Assembly: GCA_037178975.1 (NCBI GenBank)
Contig: JASJZH010000005.1
Location: 1,178,001-1,242,000 of the forward strand
Reading direction: 5' to 3'
Origin: Oscheius tipulae
Taxonomy: Eukaryota > Nematoda > Chromadorea > Rhabditida > Rhabditidae
Length of the DNA: 64,000 nt
In this document: piece by piece, positions 23,824 to 38,800 of the stretch
How positions within the stretch are numbered: the stretch's first letter is position 1
Layout: each line of letters opens with the position of its first letter
Notes under the pieces: model-generated
What the model saw: the letters and a program-made list of their open reading frames with translations, nothing else
Database searches by the model: none
Told to the model about the DNA's origin: nothing
Made by a program: the position numbers and the translations under genes

Positions 23824-26800
23824 ATGTCGGCAGCAGCCGATGGCTGCGAGCTGTGGCGCGAATGCGTCCGCTGGCTGGTGGACGTCGGCATCCTCCCTCC
23901 GAATCACAAAGTGGCACAGCCACAAGGAACTCCAGTCGAGCTGGCTCTTCTTCTAAGGTAGGAATAGGTTTTAAAAATTTTGTGCTTCACTGTTAGACAG
24001 CTGGTGCTTCGAATATTACTGGTTTGGTATATAGCTGAACAAAAATCGAATTTGGGAGAATAGATTTGTTTGGATGTTTGAAAGTATAGTCAAAAGAAAT
24101 TTCTATCATGGAAAAAAAGCGGAAAAAAAGTTTCAAAATAGTTGGCTGGTACTGCTTCTTGTCAGCGTTCTGCAAAGAAAATTCTTTTTGAGCTGCCCAA
24201 CTTTTGGTTCACTTCCTTCGTTAAAATTCCTTAATGTGTAACTTTTTTTCCTTCAGTATAGCTGATAAAAAGTGTTTCATCTATGGTTGAAGAGAGGTAG
24301 CTGAATGGTAGATCACCAGTAGGAAAAAATTTGAACAAAATTATGGAACCTGTTTGGCCTCTGTCTATCAAAATGTTTCACCGTAACCCAAAATCCTAAG
24401 GCTAACTGAGTGATTGCTCTTCTGAGGTGATTTCTACCAAAAACCGATAACAAATTGTAGAGATGGAATCCTGCTGTGCCGCCTAATAAACGAGCTCATT
24501 CCTGGCTCTGTCGACGTCAAGGAACTGCCTCATCAGGCTCTCAATACTCTCCCTTCCGAGGTAAGAAACTTTTTTTTTGGTGGGAAATGTTTCAGTGACT
24601 GAATATGTAAAGTTTTAGTTCTTCTATTCTGCCGAACACATCGTTAGCAAAAACGCATATTTTGAAGCAATGAGAGTTTTTTTTGTTTCAGTTTCTACTT
24701 AAAACAGGAAAAAAAGGGAAAGAGCAATAGAATGTCGATGGTCGCTGGGTATTTTGGAGTAACGTGTTTTGACAAAATGTTTACATGTTCAAGATTTTAC
24801 TGACCCTATCCGACCACCATCCAGGTCATTGACTCTTAAAACAAAAGTGAATCAGACGTACCTAGAGTACTCGATTCTTTCATTCCAGAACCAAATTTCC
24901 ATCTTGTTAAAATAAAATTGAGAAGCTGCTCACTGTCTTCAGTCACAGCAGGCGAAGAAAATGAGAAATAGAACAAGTTTTCAAAACGTTTCTTCGGTTT
25001 ACTGTTTTTCTCCTTTCGGTTTCACCAAATCTATAAAAGGACAGCATTAATTGTGGACTGTTGCATTTTCCCGTTCTGAGTACGAAGAAAAGTCTTCCTG
25101 TCCACCTCTCTTCTTTTTCAGTTCCAATGCCAAAAGATCATCTGCCTCTTTCTCGGAGCCTGTCAAAAGTCCCTGAACCTGAAGGACGAGGATCTTTTTG
25201 TCGCCTACGAGCTCTACAAGGCCACCAACTTTTCAAAGGTTCTCGACACTCTCTCCTTGATCTCTTACTCCGAACCAAGCTTGAAGCGGGGGATTCAGTG
25301 GGTCTCTCAGTTTTTCATGCCTCAAAAGTGAAATTTTCAGACCTTTTCCACCACAGACTGGCACCGAAACGTGCAGGATCGTCCCTCATGTGGTTCCTGC
25401 TCCGGAGGAGGACATTTATAGGTGGGCTTGAATGATTTTTGGGAGCAAAAAAGGGACGAAACTTTGGTAGTTTTGAACAGAAAGATGTTCACTGCTTTTA
25501 TGTTTCACGATAACCGTAATAGCCAAACAGGAAAAGGTTGAGCGGTAACAGTTCATTGTGCAATACAAAAAGAAGTCGGTTGTGTTTCCTATTTTTTCAT
25601 TTTTCATTCTTTAGCATGTAAGTAGGTAGGTATTTCTATGACCAAATGACTCACACATTTTTTGGTTTCAAACGTTTGGAACAAAAAAAATCCAAAACAA
25701 AGCCCTCAAAAGTTTTGTTTCATTTGTTTTTTAAAATGATGTTGGAAGTTTTCAGAATGCTACGTGGTCCAAAGCTTTTGGGAACAAAATTGAAGATAGT
25801 AGCAAAATAAAAAGTTCGTGACAGTGAGCAAAATAATAGGCTGAACACAAATTGTTTCGTGCCTCACGCCCGTAATAGACACGTGCAGTGGACGACAGTA
25901 GTCCGTCGAATCATTCTATGAGAAAAATGTTTGAGAACAATTTTTTGCTTCGTCATTTGTATATCTGAAGTCTGTTCAATATACTAGGTGGGTCAGATAA
26001 TCTTCGGCACATTCAGATAGAGTAAACGGGATCACAAACTTTGTTTCACTCAATGGCTCAAGAACAAGATCTCAAACATGTTTCCTATATGCCCTTAGGG
26101 TCATTTTGACAAAACTTCTTGTTTCAACAAACCAGTTTATAGAAATGGGTAGTCCGGTAGAGAGCGGATGCTTAGTATACAAAATATGTGAAAAGAATTC
26201 CAGGCACCTCGAAGATGACGTAGACAATGTGGAAGTGGATTCGGCGATCTACGACGTCGGTCCCTATAGGAACATGTAAGAGTCTGGAGCATTGAAAATA
26301 ACAAAATGACTTATAGGTACGAACAGGACGAGGAAAACACGAAAATCTACGACCATATCGTGGCGAGACAGGATAGCAGGAGGGAGTTTAAAACCGATGT
26401 GAGTGATAGAGAGACAGAGACAGTTACTGTTTTTCAGCCCTGGTCCCTCTTCTCCCCCACGACTAAAAGAGAACATTGCATCAAAGAGCTCCTGGACACT
26501 GAGAAGAATTACGTGGAGAAGGCTCTGACCATGATTATGAACTTTTTCCATGCTCCGATGTCTTCAGTACTGAAGGAGAAGGACAGAGATACTATTTTTC
26601 TCAACATCTCGGTGAGTCTCGCCAATTTTTGAAATTTTGCTTTTGGAATATTTCAATCTTTGCATATAGGACAAAAGCATTTGGGCAAAACACCGATGTC
26701 TTGATTTTTTTACACAACAAAATACAACTTTTAGGAGCTCTGGAACACCCACGTCTCTTTCCAAACCGATCTCCAGGAAGCCGTCTTCCGAACTCTTCAC

Positions 26801-29800
26801 CTGAACGAGACGACCAATGGCCGCCCGAAGTCTCTCAATTCCGGATGGTATATTGGGGATGTTTTCAGGAAGTGAGTTGCCCTTTTTGGTAAAAAGGAAG
26901 TGGATAGTAGTAGCTCGAAGTACATTCAGGTGTGCTCAAGTAGAGAGAAATATTGAATACACCAATCGCATACTTGGACAAAAGTCCACTAGCGTATGAG
27001 GATTAGGTGAAACATAAATCTTTTGAAACTATACGCAGGCCATTTACAAAAGTAATCTTGCTTTTAAGATTTTCGCAATTTCTTGATGATCTCACTCCAA
27101 AAAATGAAATTTCATTAGTTCCTGATATTCTCCATGAGCCGCAAAACTGCGATCAGCTTCATTCTCGATCCTTAATATCTTCTATGTATCAACAGTTCAT
27201 TATAAGTTATGAGGTTTGTTGAATTGCGATAGTTGACAGAAAGTGAAAGTTAGGAGGATATAAAGAGTGGTGGTACATAGAACTTTTGAGCACTAGTTCT
27301 AAAATAAATGCAACCTTGCTAATATTTTTCGATCCCAATGTTTTATCACCGACTTATTCTGGCCATTATTGCAGTAAAACGGTAGGCGCAACTTCTCAAA
27401 GTTTAAATGTTTCACAACTTCTTTATACTTTATTGGGATCTCTCCAAGCGCAATAGATAGAGCTAACTAGCTAAAATATCAAAAATTTTCAGTCACAAGG
27501 AAAAGTTCATCGCCTACGGACCCTACTGCATGGGCTTGGACGGGTCCAGAGCTAAGATCCTCGAGCTGGAGAAGAATGACTCGGCGGTGAGGGCCAAGAT
27601 CAAGGAATGTACCCAGAAGGTCAACGACAATCAGTTCATGCTCCAGGATCTGCTCTGTCTACCGATGCAGAGGGTTCTCAAGTACCATATTCTTCTGTCG
27701 GTGGGTCATTTTACAGAGACAGGCAGACAGAGAGACAGACAATTGCTCCTCCAAACTGTCTCACATTGACCATTTATAGATGCATTCGGTTTGTGTGAAT
27801 GCAGCTGGGTAGTTTAGTATTTCGAGTTATTTTGACGTGGAACTTCACGCGACTCGAACAATTTCTCAAACTTTGCATTCACTACTAAGAAAAGTTAAAA
27901 CATTGAAAACTACAACTGAGACAAGTAGACTTTGAAATTGTTATGGTTTCAACCGGACTATTAGTGAAATCGACTGGAACAAAATAGTGCTGTGTTCAGC
28001 TTTTTACGAAGAACTATACATTTTTGAACACCATTCTTGAAACATGTCTAGTTTCAGTTTTCGGATAGTATTCGAATACCTTGAAATCGCAAAAATGAAA
28101 CAATCACCAAAGGAATAAGATTGGCATAGGATAGAACCATTACTGGTTTGACGAAAACGCCCGCAGATCTTAGAATATACAGGTTCTGGTACTTCGAGAC
28201 CGTGGAATGTCCGCAACTTGAGAAAATCCTTGAAACCCAACAAGTACCCTCTTTCAGGAACTGATCAAAGCGACTCCTTTGGAAAGCCCGGACCGGAAAT
28301 CCCTGGAAATGGCCAAGGATGCGATGGAAGACGTAAATGCCTACATCAACGAGATGAAAAGGGACGACGAGACTTGCAAATTGATACGAGATGTGGAGAG
28401 AAGTATTACGGATCTGGTCATGGTGGGTAGAAGTTGAGCTTACGGAAACTTTCAAGGAGTTTATATATGGAAAGAAACAAAGGAAGCATCTAAACGGCTC
28501 TTGCTCTCACTTTACCATAAAAGTGAAACATAAAATTTATAACCTGTTGCAGGCAGCAAATAGTTTGGGAATACAAATGAACACTTTTCTGGGAGCAAAT
28601 TCTGGTAGCAAACATCCTTATAGTACAACCATGAAATGCAAAAATGCCGCACTGGAAAAGTAAGGGACCGAATGTTGACAAGAGCCCATTTGCTCCACAA
28701 CTTCCGTTGATACTACAGTAACCTACGTCACATCTATTGAGACTCCCCTTGGTTTCACCATTTCTTACGTTACTGATGAAGCATTAGAGAGAAATTCATA
28801 AAAGTTCCATATTCGGTAGGTCAATCCAAAAATGGAAGATTTGTTCTGAACTGTTCATGTAGTCACCCACACGTGAAACATATTTCTATTTTGTTGAAGA
28901 TAAAAACTTAAAGCTCTTTTTCTCCCCCAACTTCAAAGAGTAGAAATCTTAAAGAAGACATCATTTTCTAGTGCGCATATAAACAACGACATTCTGTTTT
29001 CAAACTTTTAGCTATAAGTAACCTTGAAACAAACACTCCTGTTTATCAGTTTAGCTTTTATCCGAGTCAAGTAATTTGTAGTCTGTGCGGCGTAAACATT
29101 GAAATGAAAGCGGCTCTGCTTTTACCATAATTTTGAAACAAAAACCAGCTTATAGTCATTTGTAATTCTCATCTCTAAGACATTGAGTTTTCCAATTTTT
29201 TTACGCTAGTCATTCTTTTGTGAAACAATAAAGTTTTTTGACAGCAGTATTCATTCAACAAATCTGTATGTTTTTCGATGAAAACTCCTCTTACCGCCCG
29301 AAACACAAAAATTTCACAAAGCTCTAATTACTTTTACGCATTACTGACAGTAACTCGTTTACCAAACCGGTGAAACATTATAGTTGGAACTTGTAACATT
29401 GATCTTTAGAAAAATACTGAGCTTTTTTTGTTTCTAATATTCTATGAATATCTAAAATTTCTCAACGAACCATTGATTACATTACCTTTTTAGCCCGAGG
29501 GCCTCACTCTCCAGGACTACGGCCGCCTCAATACCGATTGTGAAGTCAGACTCTCCCAGGGAGCCGAGCGAGATTCTGGCAAGATGAAGCAAAGACATGT
29601 CTTCGTCTTTGACAAGGTCCTCATCATCTGTCAGAGCAAAAAGGTGGGCCTTTTTTTATTTCAAACTGTCTATAAAAGCAGAGAGCTTCGAAACTTTTCC
29701 AGTTTTTTTCATGGTAGATTTTTTTTTCAGAACAACACCTACGTCTACAAGGGGGCCTTCGTCCTAAACGAGCTGAGCATAGACTTTGACCACAGTGACA

Positions 29801-32800
29801 ACAAGTTTGGGACCATTACCAAGTGAGTTTGGAAACATTTTTTTATATTCTCACCGCTACGACATAACTTTTCGGGCACGGGTTTTGGTTTTATGATCTT
29901 GTTGAAACATAGATGTTGAAAAATGACGAAAACAAATTGGAGCATAACTTCTCGCTCTTTCCTCGTTACAGTTCACGTTTCCATTTCAGAATCACATTTT
30001 GGATAAGGCGTTGTCCTTAGAAAATACTCGCAATCATATTATTTTGAGAGAAACCGTTTTTCAAAAAGTATCAACTGTTTCACTACAGACTTATTTAGAG
30101 GTACTGGTGAAACAAAGCTATTTTGGAATAAAATGCTCTGGTTTTTTGATATTTGTTTTGGGGAAAGGTACCATGCTTCTACCAGTGTCGCAAGCATTTG
30201 ACTATGTATCAAAGCTGTGAATCACATTAGTTTGCCTTCTGATTAAACTGCCAGAGTTTCATTTCGTGAAGGCTCTCTGCCTATCTGTCTCTGTCTCCCT
30301 CTGTCTCTCTGTCTCCCTATCTCTCACTTGGTTTGGTGTTTCACACCCTACCCATAGCCTGTTTCGGAGCTGGTCGTATTGGTATAAATTTCAAATCTTG
30401 TTTTCTTCACTAGTCTGACAGTGACAGTTAGAAAGACAGTAATCAATATTTTCAGAAAGCTAGCCGGTCAGAACATGGTCTACCTGACTCGAGACCCTCG
30501 TTCCATGAACAACCCGGAGATCCGCTTCATTACCTTGGCCTTTAAGACGAAGCCCCTGATGGAAAAGTGGATGGATCAGTTCAAAAAAGCCAGGTATTTT
30601 TTACTTTTATAGTCTTTTTGAAACACTTTTCAGAGAGAATGTGAACCCGCCGGATCATTCAAATCACAGGGTACACTACCAGACCTTCAAGGCCACCACG
30701 AGCCACAAATGCGGCGTCTGTGAGCGGTTGTTGAGGGGGCTGATTTTTCAAGGATACAAGTGTGAAGGTATGATTTTTTTGTAAAGAAATCAAACACGAT
30801 GAAGAAACCTCTAGACAAAACGATTTGGTTTAGGGGGAACTTAAAACATACATGTTTTCGTGCCAGTGGTCCAAGTTTTGGTGCTATATACAGTCTGCGA
30901 AACATGAACCAGATCCAGATGACGGTTATCACGAGAACATAAAGTAACCTAAAGTACTGGAGTGCTTCTCGAGGGATAGATTTGTCAAAAACGAAAAGAA
31001 GAAACAAGCAGTTCGTTTTCTCGCAAAGTCCATTTATTGCTGAAAGAATTTTTGTTTCAAGCACTGTTGGTAAGAAGAGCTCAAGAAGATTCAGTAATAT
31101 GAGGTAGTGGAACAATACAGAAAATAAGAAATCCAACTAGGAACAGTGAGAGGAAATAGCATTGACAGAAATTTGCATTTTCGATACCAAAATGGACTTA
31201 TGAAAAAAGAGTAGACGTCGCACTAGCTCTGTTTTTGTCTGTCATAACAGTAACGGTGCTGAAACATTTATGAAGAGGCCTGTGAAATCAATAGAATTAT
31301 GGCTTTGAAAGCACAAACTGTCTATTTTTGGTCTAGTGAGTGTAAAGAAGATCGGATTGCTATTTAACCACTAAACCTGAATAAGTAGTTTGACTTAAAC
31401 CTTTTATCTTCCCTAATTACTGCAACAGCAACTAGAGGTTTTTACGAAGGTTTTTGCATTGACCACACGAAGAACTATTGAATTTCATCGCCTGCTCTGG
31501 TTCTTGATGTGGAGGTGAAAAATAAAAAGAAGAGAAACTGATATGAAGTGGAATTGAACACTGTTTAGTGCTAAATAGTGGGAATGCAACCTAGGAAACA
31601 GAAAACCAACCTTTTTGCTGGAAAAGGAAGTAGACCAAATCTGAAAAATGGATTGGAACAAATAGTTTTCGAAGAGAATAGCCTAGTTTTTCGGTTGAAG
31701 TCTATCGTCGATTGCTTCATACTTGTAGCAAGTTTAAACACTATTCCTCTTTCCAATTCTAAAATACCCCATAGCCAGACAACTGGTCCGCACTGCAATA
31801 TCCCTCTGTGGTTCTTTTAGTCGTTTTTACTGTTTTCCAGGTGAAAAGAAATAATTGCGTTCCACTAAAAGCTGTAAATTATAACTTTCTGTTGAAACAT
31901 TCATAATCATCAAACTCCAAACAGTTTCAGAAGACTATCACTTGAAGTAAAAGAGTAAACCCCTTAAAAGAAACTACCAAAAGACTAATTGATGACATAA
32001 TTGGTAGAAACTCGGCGTATATCAAAGACAGATAAAGTACCATCTTGATCATTGGGTTAGTAGAACAGTTGAAATATATTTTCTCTCTCACTCCTAACCA
32101 CTTCCAGTGTCTAACTCACAGTCTGAAGGCTGTCTATATTAGATATCCAACAAAACAATGAGACATCATGACTCATGCTCTTTTCCAAAGACAGACAAAA
32201 AATTCCAGTTTGCGGGAACATCTTCCACCGGGACTGTCTGGCACTGCGTCCCTGTCCCGGCCAGCGACGCTCCGTCGCCCCATCGCTCAGCTTTGGACAA
32301 GCGGACCCGAGAAGGAGGAATTCTCTCATGTGTGAGTCTTTTTAGGGGGTTGGTGGAAAATTTAGAATTTGCGAAATTGCGGCAGCATCTGAATGAAACG
32401 CCAGCCAAGAAACTGTGTATACCTGAGATCTGAAAAATAAAAGTTTGGGGTATATTGATGAATAAGGATTCGAACGGACTCGTTATGGAAAAAGAGAAAT
32501 TAGAATAGAAAAGGAGTGGAAGCATATTTTTTCCCATGATATACCGTAACTGAAGAAATGGAACATTAAGGCGCTCTAACCTCTTTATACCTATTTACTC
32601 TCATCTGGAACTTGAAACAAAACAAAGCGACTGATTTTTTGAAAAAAAGGGTTATTAAGCTCGGAAAAGGCCAGCAAAGCTAGTTTTTACTAATGAAGCA
32701 GAAGGCAAGTCTTTATTAAAACTTCCGTGTAACTGCTGGGTCTTATTTGAAGCCTGAAACATGACATATTGTCACAAGATGCCACGGGTAGAAAAACGAA

Positions 32801-35800
32801 GCAAAGGCATTGAGAACGGGATTCTATAGACCTTTACAGGATTTTTTGCGAGCAAGTTCAGTCGATTGTTTTGCATTAAAACCTTCCTCTTTTACCCAAA
32901 GCCTGAAATATTGAGGAGAGCAAATTCTTAGGACAGTATCAGTCAGACATTTGGTTTTTTGAACATGCGTATTTTCACGAAGCATTGTGTTTCCACTGCA
33001 CCTATCTCTTACCAAAGACTTGAAACATTAGAGAGCAGACTTTGGTAGCCACTTGTACCTGGCCAACCCTAGTATTTCAATAGCTACAAAAAAACAGATA
33101 CTGTGAGAACTTTCTGACGCGCAGAGCTCCCAACCTGTGCTGTTTGCCTTATAACGTCTCTTTGAAACATACCAGACAAGTTCCTGCTACTTTTGAGACC
33201 TTTACGCTTTTCCTTCCTATCGGCACCAATGAATCAGAGAGGGCTGGTCAGCCGTCGGGGCTGTGAGAACACTCACAGCCTAGGTCCCATATAACATTTT
33301 GCCCAATGGAACATGTGTGTGCGGCTGATGAGTCATAAGGGAGACGAAGATGTAGAAAGGATCTAAACTTTTGTTGTTTCATTGATACCGTAAAACAAAC
33401 ACGCAATTCTGTTTTATTTGATTGATATTTGACCTCACTGAAGCCGCAACATTGTTCCAACCCTCATCCGAAGTATACATGGATCTTTTGAAACACAGAA
33501 CACAGTTTTGAACTGTTCGTACAGACGCTCATTACACTGACTTTCAGAGCTATTCTAAAGCATATACCAAGTTCTTGAAACCAAAAACGCACAATGTTTT
33601 GCAAAATATGAACAAAGATTCTGTTCTCGAAACTAAAAATTCACTTAAAAACGCACAACTTTATGGATGTAACATCCATAAGGGAATGAGGAAAGCAATA
33701 ACTGTCTGTCACAACTATCTCAAAGTGTATAACAAGTTCATGAAACACAAAACGCCCAAAAGTTAAATTCGCCAGATAAGAACATGACTTTATTGCCTTT
33801 CACATCTTTCCCAAAGTACATATCAAGTTCTTGAAACATAAGAAGATAAATTTTGGAATTTTCAAAACAATTGAAGGCGTATTATTTTTCACAACCGAAA
33901 AAGTATAAAGTCTTGAGTTTTTTTTCCGCGAAAGCTAACAAAATCTCCTCATCCTGAGGTATATATCATAAAACATAGAACATACACATTTTGCAACGCT
34001 GTGAATTGTCTTTCATAACTATCCCAAAAAAGTTACCGACTTCGTAAAACATAGAACGCACCAATTTCCGGAATTTACTATACTTTGCTCTCTCAGGATG
34101 GTCGTCCATGAAGGTGAAAAGCACTTTTGTTGTTTAATTGATAGGGTAAAGTAACTGGAATAGTGACTGTTGCTAGGTAGTCTTGATAGAAGAAAAACAT
34201 GTTTTCATTGTTTCTACTTTATTCGAAGGTGACATTGTCCTCCACTTTCCAGCAAAGTACATATTAGATTCTAAACATAACAAAAAATGGTCTTTTTAAT
34301 GACTAAGATGGCCGAAAGGTGATTTATAGAGAGAGACCCAGTCTGGAGATACAAATATCGATGCTGATGACACATGCTCTCCCTATCTCTGTCTCTCACT
34401 CTCTTTGACCAGGCTATCAAATTTCCGAATCGAAAAGAGATTATTCATCTCATTCGAAGCTTTTCGTGCTTTTCATCGTATTCAAAATTATGATTACCAG
34501 TTTGGAGTTCTAGCAATGATGTTCCGAGCCAGTTTGGGCTATTAGTGTAATGGTGAAATACTTTCCTTCCTGGTCGTTTTTGAATTTTAGTAAATTTGTC
34601 GCTGTGTCTTCAAACAATTGATTCCCTGACGAAGAACAGGTATATCAAGTAGGATTGAAACATACTTGGTGGATGAATGGATCAACGTCTAGTCAGCGGT
34701 TAAATCTGGTCTTTCTCAAAGTTTAATGGACTTTTGATTTTGTTTACCGCGGAAGGAGCTAACTGAATCCTCTGTCTACGGTTAATTAGTAATGATTCAC
34801 AGAGCCTTCTTTTACTACTAGCTTGAAACAAAGAAAATACCATTCCCTAATATCTGAAACCCAGAAAACAGATTTGTAACAATTTTTTATGGCCTATATC
34901 CTTCTAACACAGCAAACAGATTTTCGAACGCTGGATGATGTTTTCCTCGGTGATATCATTAGCTTGAAACAAACAAACTATTTCGGGTTGTTCTCTGTCT
35001 CACATCCTTTGAATTTGATAATACATCTCTGTGAGCCAGTGAAACAGTTGGTGTACACTGAATGACAAAAGACTATAAGATAGGAATGAAACACAATGGA
35101 TCAAAGATAGATTCTAACTTTAGAGTTACTTTTCGAACAGCTGTAGTTCTTGTTCTCTCAATAGAAAAAAATTCGGATCTTGGCACCTACCACGGTCTTA
35201 CCACTAGCTTGAAACACAGAAAATACCAACTTTTCCAAAGTGAGAACTCAAAAAAGACGGAAACAGACGCACTGTTTCAAGCCTCCTTCAGGTATGACAC
35301 ATTGCGGGGAGGGGATTGCGTTTCTTATCATTCTTGTTACATATTTTTTTTTGCGTTTCTTTTATGGGATGGAACCGCTTATTGACACTTATACTGGTCT
35401 TCAGACTACTTTGAAACACACGAAAACCCGTCTTTTCAAAGCTCTCAACTGCAGAACTGTTGCAACTTTCTCAAGCCAGAGACCATCCAAAAAACTGTCT
35501 CATTGTTCTCATAACCGTGACCTCTTACCTCCCCGTATCTAATTAGCCTCCTCTCTCTTAGTCTTTTCAGTCCCGAGAGACCGTAATTTTCTTCAAGTGA
35601 CTGTGGGGGAGATGGTCCTTTTATGACTGGGCCTCCCCATTTCCGGTGACCTTTTGGCAGGCCACCCTCAACACTTTTGATTATTCAGCTGGCTGGAGGC
35701 CGGGGCGGAACTTATTTGGCCATGAATCATGGGAAGAGGTGTCTCCTCGTCTTTCTTTCGTTTCAGCTTTTTGGATTTTTATTGTTTCATGACGGGGATA

Positions 35801-38800
35801 TGTAGTGGGGGTCGATTAATCGGTGGTAACATTTTCCACGTTCGAGTAGCAAAAATAACAAGAACTACCTTGAAACGAATCAGTCAAAACATAGGTTTCA
35901 CATTTTTCCGCCTGGTTGTAAAGTTTTGACTTTTTTTTCTCGATCCTCTCTTACAAGACAAAGGCAAACGTTTCTTTTCGGCAGAATAAGCAACAACGCG
36001 CAAGTGCTTACCAAAACGCCCAAGGTATAAAATGTTCGGGTGAAACAGTTGAGACATTTGAAAACTGCTGCACCCTGGCATCTTGAACATCCTATAAAGT
36101 GAAAACAACAGTTTTGCCAAAATTGGGGAAGTTTGAATCTCATGGATCTTCAGCTATAAGATGTTCTGTTGAAACATTTCCAGATTTCCAATACCTTGCA
36201 ACTATTTGTGATTTTTAGTGTTTCCCGGTGGGGTATAGTGCGGCTTCAAGCATACAGTGCATGCTGAGAAGATATTAGAAAAATATCCAGCAAAGTCATG
36301 CTTAGGCTCTTTTTATCTTGTTCGACTTCCGTCCATTGTCACCTCGTGACGCGTCAATAAGGTGGTCGCTGTGATCAGAACTTCCCTAATTACACCCACA
36401 CTAACACATTTCGTCATCGATGAGACCCAGTCTTTAAACAGTTTTCTGCCCTCTATTCACCTACCCTAGTGGAAACCATGGGTATTTCTAATATTCTTGA
36501 TTACAGAAACATTTCCATCTTTGCTTGTAAGTTTGGTAGTCTTGTGTTTCAAAGTTTTTATAAGATGAAAGGTTTCCATGCGTTCTCTTTGGGATCACTT
36601 TTTCCATCTCTCTACTACTAAAGTGCAATGGTGTCCGTCCGTCCATGCGTCACCACGAGAAAAAAGCTGGCAAGTCATGGCATGCCAAGAACTAATTTGA
36701 CAAGTCAGCTTTGGGGGGAAACTTGGGAACTTGGAGAAGCGACGAAGTCGCCTGTTGTAAATGCTAAGTCAATACTAAGGGGCGGCGAAGCCGTCGTAGA
36801 CGGCTGGTAAGACAGTCTAAAACTTAATAGTCAACATATTTCTTTCTTGCTTCAAAAACTCAAAAAACATTTGCTCTAATTACAATCATTCCAGCGAGAG
36901 TACCCAAAATGGCTAGAGTGTCTCTACCAGTTGAAACAAAGAAAAACTATTCGGATCCTAAGAGACCCAGTATAAATGTTTCGTAGACCCTCAGAATTTC
37001 AAAGAACCTCCAAAAAGCTGAAGCTTGCTTGATTCTTTCCCCCATGTTCCTCTCCATTTGACGATCTTTTTTGGCTTCTAAAGTATGGTAAATGGCTCGG
37101 AAACTAATATAACGTATTTGGTACACCGTCAAAGGAATTTGAAAAAGTGTTCCTCATTATCCTATCAGAGACTATTTATCCAGCTTTTGCTGCGCCATCG
37201 ATTTTGTAAGCTGGCAGAGAGAGAGAGGAAAACAAATTGATTGCTTGGAATTCATAACTTTTCCGGTCTTTCTGGTCTTTTCCTACTTTGTTATAAGGAC
37301 GTTGAAACAAAGAGTTCGTTTTTTTCATGCTACATACTGTCTTCATCTATATTAGTCATCCGTTTTGATGAATTGTTGTGCTAAAACGAAGTTCCGATTG
37401 CGGTTTCGAGCTTCTCCATCCATATCTAGAACCTGTAAAACACAAACATTACAAAATGTTCTCTTCCCTCCAAAGGAAAATATTGTGTTTTACTAGTTCT
37501 GTAAGACAGACTCTACTGGCTTTCTAACAGTTGATAGATTTGCTTCTCGGTAAAAACACACTATCTTGCTATCAACCCTTTCCCATACCTCGAACCGTGT
37601 TACCGTTCGAATAGTCCCAGAAAGCTCCATTCCTCTGACCCTCTCCAGTTTTCATAAGTTCCAGAACTTTTCTATTTCACTGGTACCCCTTGAACTCTCC
37701 TCAAAATGTTTCCTCCGCTATGCCTTCTTGCGTCTTTCAAATCACCAAAACTCCTTAGATCCCTCTCTCAATACATGTCCACCTCGACCCCAATGTCCTT
37801 CCACAATCCGCTGGAAGTTCTCATGTCTGGGGGCCGAAGGCCCTCAGATCTGAATCGGCCTCTGAGCTTCGAAAATCTGGTCGTGCCTCTTTCTGACCGC
37901 TCAAACTGGGTCAGTTTTGAGGATGCCGAGGAGTTACGGGTGATGACGACGCATTCTAAGATACCGAAACAATGTGAGTTTTGTGTCAACGCTTGCCGTA
38001 AATGAATGAGATTTGTGAGAAGTTTGAGGATATGAAGGAGCTTTGAAACATGAATGATTTGATAGTGGGTATCATGAAAAGTTTCGGGGGATATGGCTAG
38101 AGAAGTGTCTTGACAAACGATGTTGAAGACTCTATAGCAAACGTGAAACGAGAAAGAAAAATACTATCGGTGACATTTTTTGAGGCTTGGTCGAGATCGA
38201 TTCCAGAAAAAGTTTTTGGAAAGACACACCAGATAAAGGAATTTATTTGAAACGCATTTGGAGAGTATCAAGTTCCTTTGAATCGAAGAAAGTTTGGAAA
38301 CAGTCAGCAGTAGGGCTACATACCGCTACGAAGCAGTTTGAAAAAGAAGCTTAGGTACTATATAAAGCCCTTGAAACACGAAAAGATAGAACAGCATTTC
38401 TTGGGTGAGGACAAATGAGCAAGTTTGACTAGAAGCCTGGGTATATCTGAATGTTCTGAAGCAAGAAAAATTAGAAAAGTTGTATACAGTAGGAAAAAAA
38501 AATCGCGTATCGACATCGACGTAACCTGGTAGACTATGTTAAGAATTTGAAACAATAAACAATGAATATAAGAGAAGATTCCCAAGGTGTGTTCCAAGTA
38601 TTTATGAAGTTTTTCAACACAATAGTATTCTCCTATTAGGTTGATAAGTTGAACTATTGAAAAATAAGTTGAACTAGAGAACATTGAAACATGAAAATGA
38701 GAGCAAATGGTAGAGTAAAACAAACATCTCTTTACAAGGACAAGGTCGAAGCAGGATCACAAAGGCTCCCCTAATTATATAGGAAATTTGAAATAAGAAT

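Larger units (their letters stand above)
32330..37758. other. Giant vav intron 15 (5.4 kb), no nested gene seen
   Basis: The intron contains minus-oriented bipartite elements, a short tandem array (33480-34080), a Helitron-like insertion (36607-36807) and a GC-richer island near 33225-33345. That island has TGAGTCA at 33329-33335 and a TGTGAGAACACTCACA near-palindrome. A second GC-rich patch lies at about 35560-35720. I found no nested protein gene. Confidence 0.6.

Noticed and set aside
36628..36810. 60-codon frame with balanced composition in vav intron 15
   Set aside because: It lies within the Helitron-like element and includes its terminal hairpins. The frame is accidental.
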